A stretch of 10,779 nucleotides of DNA from an uncultured Eubacteriales bacterium. GTDB taxonomy: Bacteria > Bacillota > Clostridia > Oscillospirales > Acutalibacteraceae. The notes beneath the pieces were generated by a model. That model made no database searches and had not been told where the DNA came from. It worked only from the letters and a program-made list of their open reading frames with translations. The DNA lies in the NCBI GenBank assembly GCA_900321195.1, contig ONVG01000036.1, positions 1 to 10,779 of the forward strand. Direction: 5' to 3'. The position numbers and the translations under genes were made by a program. Positions 6,627 to 10,779 of this stretch are shown here, in pieces; the first letter of the stretch is position 1; every line of letters starts with the position of its first letter.

Positions 6627-8684
6627 TTAATTTTTGTTTTCTTCGATTACCTTCTGTGCAACGACTGAGGGAGCTTCTTCGTAGCGAACAAACTCAAAGC
6701 TGAAATAGCCTCTGCCCTGTGTGGTCTGGCGGATAAAGGTGGAGAAGTCGCTCATCTCTGCCTGCGGTACCTCTGCCTCGATAGTCTGCATACGGTCCTC
6801 AGACGGATTCATGCCAAGTACGCGGCCTCTGCGCTTTGTTACTTCGCCCATAACGTCACCCATGTTTGAATCCGGCACTGTAGCCTTGAGAAGTCCTACA
6901 GGCTCAAGAAGTACGGGGGATGCATCGGGCATACCTGCTTTGTATGCAAGTGAAGCCGCTGTCTTGAATGACATTTCAGAGGAGTCAACAGGATGATATG
7001 AGCCGTCATAGAGAGTAGCTTTAAGTCCTACAACAGGGAAGCCTGCAAGCGGTCCCTTTGCTATGCTGTCGCGCAGACCCTTTTCAACTGCCGGGAAGAA
7101 GCCCTTCGGTACTGCGCCGCCGACAACTCTCTCTTCAAATATCATGTCCTCGCTCTCACACGGTGAGAACTCTATCCATACATCACCGAACTGTCCGTGA
7201 CCGCCGGTCTGCTTCTTATATCTGCCCTGTACCTTTACGGATTTTCTTATTGTCTCACGGTATGCTACCTTCGGCTTTGAAAGTACAACTTCAACGCCGT
7301 ACTTAGCCTTGAGCTTTGAAACGACAACATCAAGGTGCTGTTCGCCCATACCGCTTATTATCATCTGATGTGTTTCGTGGTTAGTCTCAAACTTGATAGT
7401 CGGATCTTCCTCACAGAGCTTCATAACGCCCTGAGCGACCTTTTCTTCGTCGCCCTTTGTCTTTGGAGCTATAGCCATAGTAAGTGACGGAGCAGGATAA
7501 TCTATACCGTCAAGTATTACCTTTCTTGCAGGAGCGCAGAGTGTATCACCTGTATTTGTAGCGGAAAGCTTTGCAACAGCGCCGATGTCGCCTGCGCCTA
7601 TATATGCAGCGTCCTCTAACTTTTTGCCCTTTATGGTCATTACCTTTGTAACTCGCTCGGTATTGCCTGTTCTCATATTTACAAGCGGAGTATCTGATGA
7701 TATCTTGCCGGAAACTACTTTGAAGTATGAAAGCTTTCCAACGAACGGGTCAGCGATAGTCTTGAATACTACAGCCGCAGACATAGCGTCCTCATTTACA
7801 TTAAGCTCCACAGGATTGCCTTCTGTATCTACTGCGACCTCGGCAGACTTATCCTCTGCACAAGGAGCGAGCCATATAAGACCGTTAAGGAGCTGTTCAA
7901 CGCCATAGGTAAGGAGAGCATCACCGCAGAATACGGGGCTTATAGTACCGTCCTTTACGCCCTTGCTTACGCCGACGATTATCTCTTCGGGAGTGAACTC
8001 TTCACCGGAGAAATACTTTTCAAACATATCATCGCTTGTTTCAGCAACAGCCTCATATATAGCTGTTCTCAGACCCTCAAGTCTGTCGCCCATATCGGGT
8101 ATCGGAACAACTGTTATCTTGCCGTTAACATATTTATATGCCTTATATTCAAGAAGGTTTACATAGCAGTCAGCCTGACCGTCAACTATATACGGAACAA
8201 CAACAGGGCACACGGAAGGACCGAATGATGCTTTAAGATTTTCAAAAACACGATAGAAACGTGCGCTCTCATCGCAAAGACCGTTTACGAAGAATACCTT
8301 TGTAAGACCGCGCTTGTCGGCAGCCTTAACAGCCTTTTCCGTACCAACGCATACGCCGTCCTTGCCCGATACTGTGATAAGTACTGTATCGGCAGCTCTT
8401 GCAGCCTCATAAAGACCGCCCTCAAAGTCGAAAAGCCCGGGAGCGTCAATTATATTGAGCTTCTTGCCCTTCCACTCAACAGGAGCAACACATGCCTGAA
8501 CGGAAGTTTTACGCTTTATTTCCTCCGGGTCGAAGTCGCAAACGGTGTTTCCTTCGCTTACCTTGCCGAGACGGTCAGAACCGCCGCCAAGATAGAGCAT
8601 TGCTTCTGCAAGTGATGTTTTTCCCGAACCGCTGTGACCTGCAAGAGCAATATTGAAAATATTTTTTGCACTGTACTGTTTCAT
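6627..8684 (-). CDS. Elongation factor G-like GTPase-fold protein (FusA2 type)
   Basis: This 685-residue protein has the full five-domain EF-G layout but is a divergent paralogue, not the housekeeping FusA. The P-loop is intact (GHSGSGKT, 16-23). Elsewhere the G domain is altered. The usual DTPGH is DAPGL (80-84), which removes the catalytic histidine. The usual NKxD is NGLC at 134-137, which loses both the Lys and the Asp that read guanine. Domain II starts near 300. Domain IV is well conserved (GRYKKQTGGHGQFGDVW, and GSYHPVDSSEMSFKTAASLA), followed by the EF-G-like domain V (LLEPVGLLKATVPDSNMGDV, GRGYFSFEF). The ATG at 8684 follows AAGGAGG with an 11-base gap. The gene is transcribed alone, with its own promoter and terminator. 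The protein probably binds ribosomes. Whether it hydrolyses GTP is uncertain. Confidence 0.88.
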   Translation of the reverse strand: MKQYSAKNIFNIALAGHSGSGKTSLAEAMLYLGGGSDRLGKVSEGNTVCDFDPEEIKRKTSVQACVAPVEWKGKKLNIIDAPGLFDFEGGLYEAARAADTVLITVSGKDGVCVGTEKAVKAADKRGLTKVFFVNGLCDESARFYRVFENLKASFGPSVCPVVVPYIVDGQADCYVNLLEYKAYKYVNGKITVVPIPDMGDRLEGLRTAIYEAVAETSDDMFEKYFSGEEFTPEEIIVGVSKGVKDGTISPVFCGDALLTYGVEQLLNGLIWLAPCAEDKSAEVAVDTEGNPVELNVNEDAMSAAVVFKTIADPFVGKLSYFKVVSGKISSDTPLVNMRTGNTERVTKVMTIKGKKLEDAAYIGAGDIGAVAKLSATNTGDTLCAPARKVILDGIDYPAPSLTMAIAPKTKGDEEKVAQGVMKLCEEDPTIKFETNHETHQMIISGMGEQHLDVVVSKLKAKYGVEVVLSKPKVAYRETIRKSVKVQGRYKKQTGGHGQFGDVWIEFSPCESEDMIFEERVVGGAVPKGFFPAVEKGLRDSIAKGPLAGFPVVGLKATLYDGSYHPVDSSEMSFKTAASLAYKAGMPDASPVLLEPVGLLKATVPDSNMGDVMGEVTKRRGRVLGMNPSEDRMQTIEAEVPQAEMSDFSTFIRQTTQGRGYFSFEFVRYEEAPSVVAQKVIEENKN

Positions 8685-8764
8685 TGGGGTGATTTCCTCC
8701 TTAAAATAAAATTAATGTATTATAATAAAGCAATAATGACAATATTTCATACACAGTTTAACCC

Positions 8765-8793
8765 ATTATATCTCATTTGCACATAAATTACAA
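8765..8793 (-). promoter_or_regulatory. Promoter of the EF-G-like gene
   Basis: On the minus strand, TTGTAA (8788-8793) and TATAAT (8765-8770) are separated by 17 bp. This predicts a start near 8758 and a leader of about 74 bases. The -35 matches consensus at four of six positions. A second TATAAT at 8719-8724 lacks a partner -35. I recognise no riboswitch in the leader. Confidence 0.6.
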
Positions 8794-8830
8794 CCTTTTT
8801 TATAAAAATTTATAAATTTTTTTGATAAGT

Positions 8831-8871
8831 AAAAAACAGCGGAAAATCACATCAAAATGTGACCTTCCGCT
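8831..8871 (-). terminator. Intrinsic terminator of the SEDS-PBP operon
   Basis: The outer stem AGCGGAA (8838-8844) pairs with TTCCGCT (8865-8871). The inner stem TCACAT (8847-8852) pairs with ATGTGA (8857-8862) around a CAAA loop, with a 2x2 internal mismatch between the stems. On the minus strand the hairpin is followed by G and then six U residues (8831-8836). It lies about 27 bases past the PBP stop codon. Confidence 0.85.
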
Positions 8872-8886
8872 TTGATATTCTTTGAG

Positions 8887-8910
8887 ATACAAGCCCGTCA
8901 AGGCTTGTAT
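8887..8910 (-). other. Hairpin spanning the PBP stop codon
   Basis: A perfect 9-bp inverted repeat (ATACAAGCC 8887-8895, GGCTTGTAT 8902-8910) has a six-base loop that includes most of the PBP stop codon. No U-tract follows, so it is not itself a terminator. It could slow or protect the 3' end of the message, or be chance. Confidence 0.4.
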
Positions 8911-10280
8911 ATTTCAGCAGCTTTGTCGAGTACGGCTCTTGCGGCAGGTATAGCCACATTGTATGCCGAGTCGCCGTTCTCTATAATGACTGCAAATGCT
9001 ATCGAACACTCTTCATTTGTACTGAAACCCGTGAACCATGCATGAGCCGGCGCGCCGTCTACTTCGGCAGTACCTGTTTTTCCGCATATATCGAGCTTCG
9101 TACTGACATAACTTTTTCCGTATGTCTTGGTAACGGTATAATCCATAAGCTTTTTGAGAGCTTCGGCTGTGTCCTTTTCCATTATCCTTTCATCAAGCTC
9201 TGTTTCACCGTACTTTCCCGATATTCCGAGAGTGCCCTCCATATACTTGATAAAATACGGCTTTACCGGTACACCGCCGTTTGCTATGGCGGCGGACATC
9301 CTTGCCATGTTTACAGGCGTTTCCATGACAGTATATTGTCCCACACCCGACCACGCAAGGTCGTTGTCGTCCGCATTTTCAACATTGTAGAAGCTTTTCT
9401 CACTCTGCGCCCTGTCTATCATCATGTAATTGTTGAAACCGGCTTTTTCGGCATATTCAGTCATTTTTTCCTTGCCGAGATACAGCGCAAGATGTCCGAA
9501 ATATATATTGCAGGAATCGGCAAGCGCATTTTTAAGGTCAACGTCGCCGCTTGTAGTATAGCACACCATTTCTCCGCCGCCTATCGTTTCCTTGCCTTTG
9601 CACTCATAAGTGAACCTTTCAGCTTCGGGATATTCCGCAAGCGCCGCAGAAGCCGTAACAAGCTTGAATGTCGAGCCGGGCGGATAACAAACGGATATTG
9701 CGCGGTTGAGATACGCGCCGTCATACCTGCCGTTCGTTTCTATATCATCGGGAACGGATACAGGGTCGTATGTCGGTGTACTCACCATACAAAGTATCTC
9801 TCCTGTTTTATAGTCGTAGCATATAACTGCTCCCTTATGCCCGCCAAGAGCATCAAGCGCAGTTTTTTGCAGCTCACTGTCTATCGTCAGGGTTATATCC
9901 CTTCCCTGCTTCAACATATCGGGCGCGCCAAGACCGTGTATAAAATTAAAGTCTGTAAGCTCCGAGCGGTATATAGTCTGAACGGCTGTAGATATATTCG
10001 TTGAATTATCTCCGATGATATGCACACACGCTTTCCTTATCTTTTCATCATCATTATACACACGCTTTTTATCTATACTCTGTGCCAGTATTACATTGTT
10101 CCTGTCATATATATTGCCTGCAAATGCAAGCCCGTCCGTATCCGAGATATGTGCATTCATAGGCATTGATGCCCATTCAGCCGAATGCATTATCAGTTTA
10201 ACGGTATAGTATGCAAGACCTGCAAAAAACACAAGCGTCATTATAAGCACCATGAATGACCTTGCTCTTGTACTTTTCAT
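8898..10280 (-). CDS. Class B penicillin-binding protein (PBP2/PbpA-type transpeptidase)
   Basis: This monofunctional D,D-transpeptidase cross-links peptidoglycan. Its 460 residues comprise a short cytoplasmic tail with a signal-anchor helix (about 8-31), a brief pedestal region (GNIYDRNNVILAQS, 55-68) and the penicillin-binding domain (about 125-460). The catalytic motifs are all present: STFK at 203-206 (active Ser203), SCN at 256-258 and KTG at 401-403 (CGKTGTAEV). There are no PASTA repeats. The short N-terminal region resembles the PbpA class that works with a FtsW/RodA-like polymerase, more than the longer FtsI or SpoVD. The ATG at 10280 has a GGTGAG-type ribosome binding site and lies 18 bases after the SEDS stop. 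The two are thus one operon and likely one membrane complex. A role in division, elongation or sporulation cannot be decided from the sequence. Confidence 0.92.
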   Translation of the reverse strand: MKSTRARSFMVLIMTLVFFAGLAYYTVKLIMHSAEWASMPMNAHISDTDGLAFAGNIYDRNNVILAQSIDKKRVYNDDEKIRKACVHIIGDNSTNISTAVQTIYRSELTDFNFIHGLGAPDMLKQGRDITLTIDSELQKTALDALGGHKGAVICYDYKTGEILCMVSTPTYDPVSVPDDIETNGRYDGAYLNRAISVCYPPGSTFKLVTASAALAEYPEAERFTYECKGKETIGGGEMVCYTTSGDVDLKNALADSCNIYFGHLALYLGKEKMTEYAEKAGFNNYMMIDRAQSEKSFYNVENADDNDLAWSGVGQYTVMETPVNMARMSAAIANGGVPVKPYFIKYMEGTLGISGKYGETELDERIMEKDTAEALKKLMDYTVTKTYGKSYVSTKLDICGKTGTAEVDGAPAHAWFTGFSTNEECSIAFAVIIENGDSAYNVAIPAARAVLDKAAEIYKP

Positions 10281-10298
10281 TTTCTCACCGTCCTATGC

Positions 10299-10779
10299 TC
10301 AGACATCAACATAACTCTGGTCTTTCACTTCTACGGTTTCAGGCTCCTGTTCCTTTTTTCTGAATGTCTTTCCCGTGAATGAGGAACTCTTGTTAAGTCC
10401 CGACCGTTTTTTATTTCTTGATGAATAGGTCCTTTCATCAGCCGCCTTTATGAATGCAAGCAGTCCCCAGCATCCCATCATGCTTGTACCGCCGTAGCTT
10501 ACAAAAGGCAGGGTAACGCCCGTAAGCGGCAGAAGATCGACAACGCCGAAAATATTCAGCGCAGCCTGAAAAACAAGCAGTCCTCCTGCCGAGCATGCGG
10601 CTATGGAATAGAATGTCGAGCGGCTCCTTGTAGCCATATTTCTTGCATATATCATAAATCCGCCGATAATTAAACCGAAAAGCAGCGCTGTAACAAGGCC
10701 AAGCTCCTCACATGTAAGACCGAAAACAAGGTCGCTCTCCGAGGCAAAAACGTACTGCAAATATCCTTTTGATATTCCT
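10299..10779 (-). CDS. FtsW/RodA/SpoVE (SEDS) glycan polymerase, 3' part only
   Basis: This is the C-terminal 160 codons of an integral-membrane lipid II polymerase. The frame stays open to the right edge of the window, so the start is outside. A TTG at 10760 is internal, not a start. Visible SEDS signatures are the GISKGYLQYVFASESDLVF region (the family's conserved extracytoplasmic segment), CEELGLV, and LPLTGVTLPFVSYGGTSM before the last helix. Hydrophobic segments include about 20 residues after EELGLV, the AACSAGGLLVFQAALNIFG segment and a final helix. A basic then acidic cytoplasmic tail of about 45 residues follows (NKKRSGLNKSSS to the end). It supplies glycan strands for the PBP encoded next in the operon. 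FtsW, RodA and SpoVE are not distinguishable from this fragment. Confidence 0.92.
   Translation of the reverse strand, partial: GISKGYLQYVFASESDLVFGLTCEELGLVTALLFGLIIGGFMIYARNMATRSRSTFYSIAACSAGGLLVFQAALNIFGVVDLLPLTGVTLPFVSYGGTSMMGCWGLLAFIKAADERTYSSRNKKRSGLNKSSSFTGKTFRKKEQEPETVEVKDQSYVDV

Noticed and set aside
8719..8724. Second TATAAT upstream of the EF-G-like gene as an extra promoter
   Set aside because: At 17 bp spacing the -35 would be AAATAT. The nearest TTGTCA is only about 12 bp away.
9042..10004. 320-codon plus-strand open frame
   Set aside because: It lies wholly antisense to the PBP gene, whose three catalytic motifs are intact. The translation is rich in Cys, His, Tyr and Arg with no family resemblance, and it has no ribosome binding site. 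It is a shadow frame.
1..10779. CRISPR array, insertion sequence, tRNA or rRNA
   Set aside because: No spaced direct repeats, transposase motifs, terminal inverted repeats, tRNA cloverleaf or rRNA-like stretches were seen on either strand.

Overview
All recognisable genes in this window lie on the minus strand, so transcription runs from high to low coordinates. The gene content is LepA, a DUF3783 protein, RecQ, an EF-G-like factor, a SEDS/class B PBP pair and a BcrA-type ABC transporter. The intergenic DNA is very AT-rich, with near-consensus TATAAT promoters, strong AGGAGG-type ribosome binding sites and intrinsic terminators. Together these point to a Clostridia-type Firmicute, perhaps a Ruminococcus or other Oscillospiraceae. 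This taxonomic call is an inference from style and gene content, not from a marker search.

In the order of transcription. (1) 10779-8898: the 3' part of a FtsW/RodA/SpoVE-type glycan polymerase, cut by the window edge, is followed 18 bases later by a short class B penicillin-binding protein. They form a peptidoglycan polymerase/transpeptidase pair that ends in an intrinsic terminator (8831-8871). (2) 8793-6504: a monocistronic EF-G-like translation factor with its own promoter and a bidirectional terminator. Its G4 motif and the catalytic histidine position are degenerate. (3) 6457-6254: an isolated miniature transcription unit, with an extended -10 promoter, a perfect Shine-Dalgarno, a 22-codon ORF for a cationic then hydrophobic peptide, and an intrinsic terminator. 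(4) 6223-2332: a promoter and an apparent operon lepA - DUF3783 gene - recQ. The RecQ appears to lack the winged-helix domain. (5) 2330-97: a 103-residue protein I do not recognise, then an ABC-transporter ATPase and its ABC-2 permease.

The most interesting signals are in regions 5 and 3. Five copies of a 15-bp palindrome (TATAC-N5-GTATA, best form TATACTTTAAGTATA) occupy the two promoter regions in front of the 103-residue protein and the ABC transporter. The layout is nearly the same at both: a proximal copy centred 21-26 bases upstream of the start codon, a second 44-45 bases further out, and a TATAAT between them. This looks like a small regulon that ties the unknown protein to the transporter. 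No regulator gene is visible in the window. The 22-codon unit is bounded by two terminators whose stems share the same 8-bp core.

The first 96 bases hold no complete gene. A Shine-Dalgarno-like AAAGGAA at the extreme left edge hints that another minus-strand gene starts just outside.
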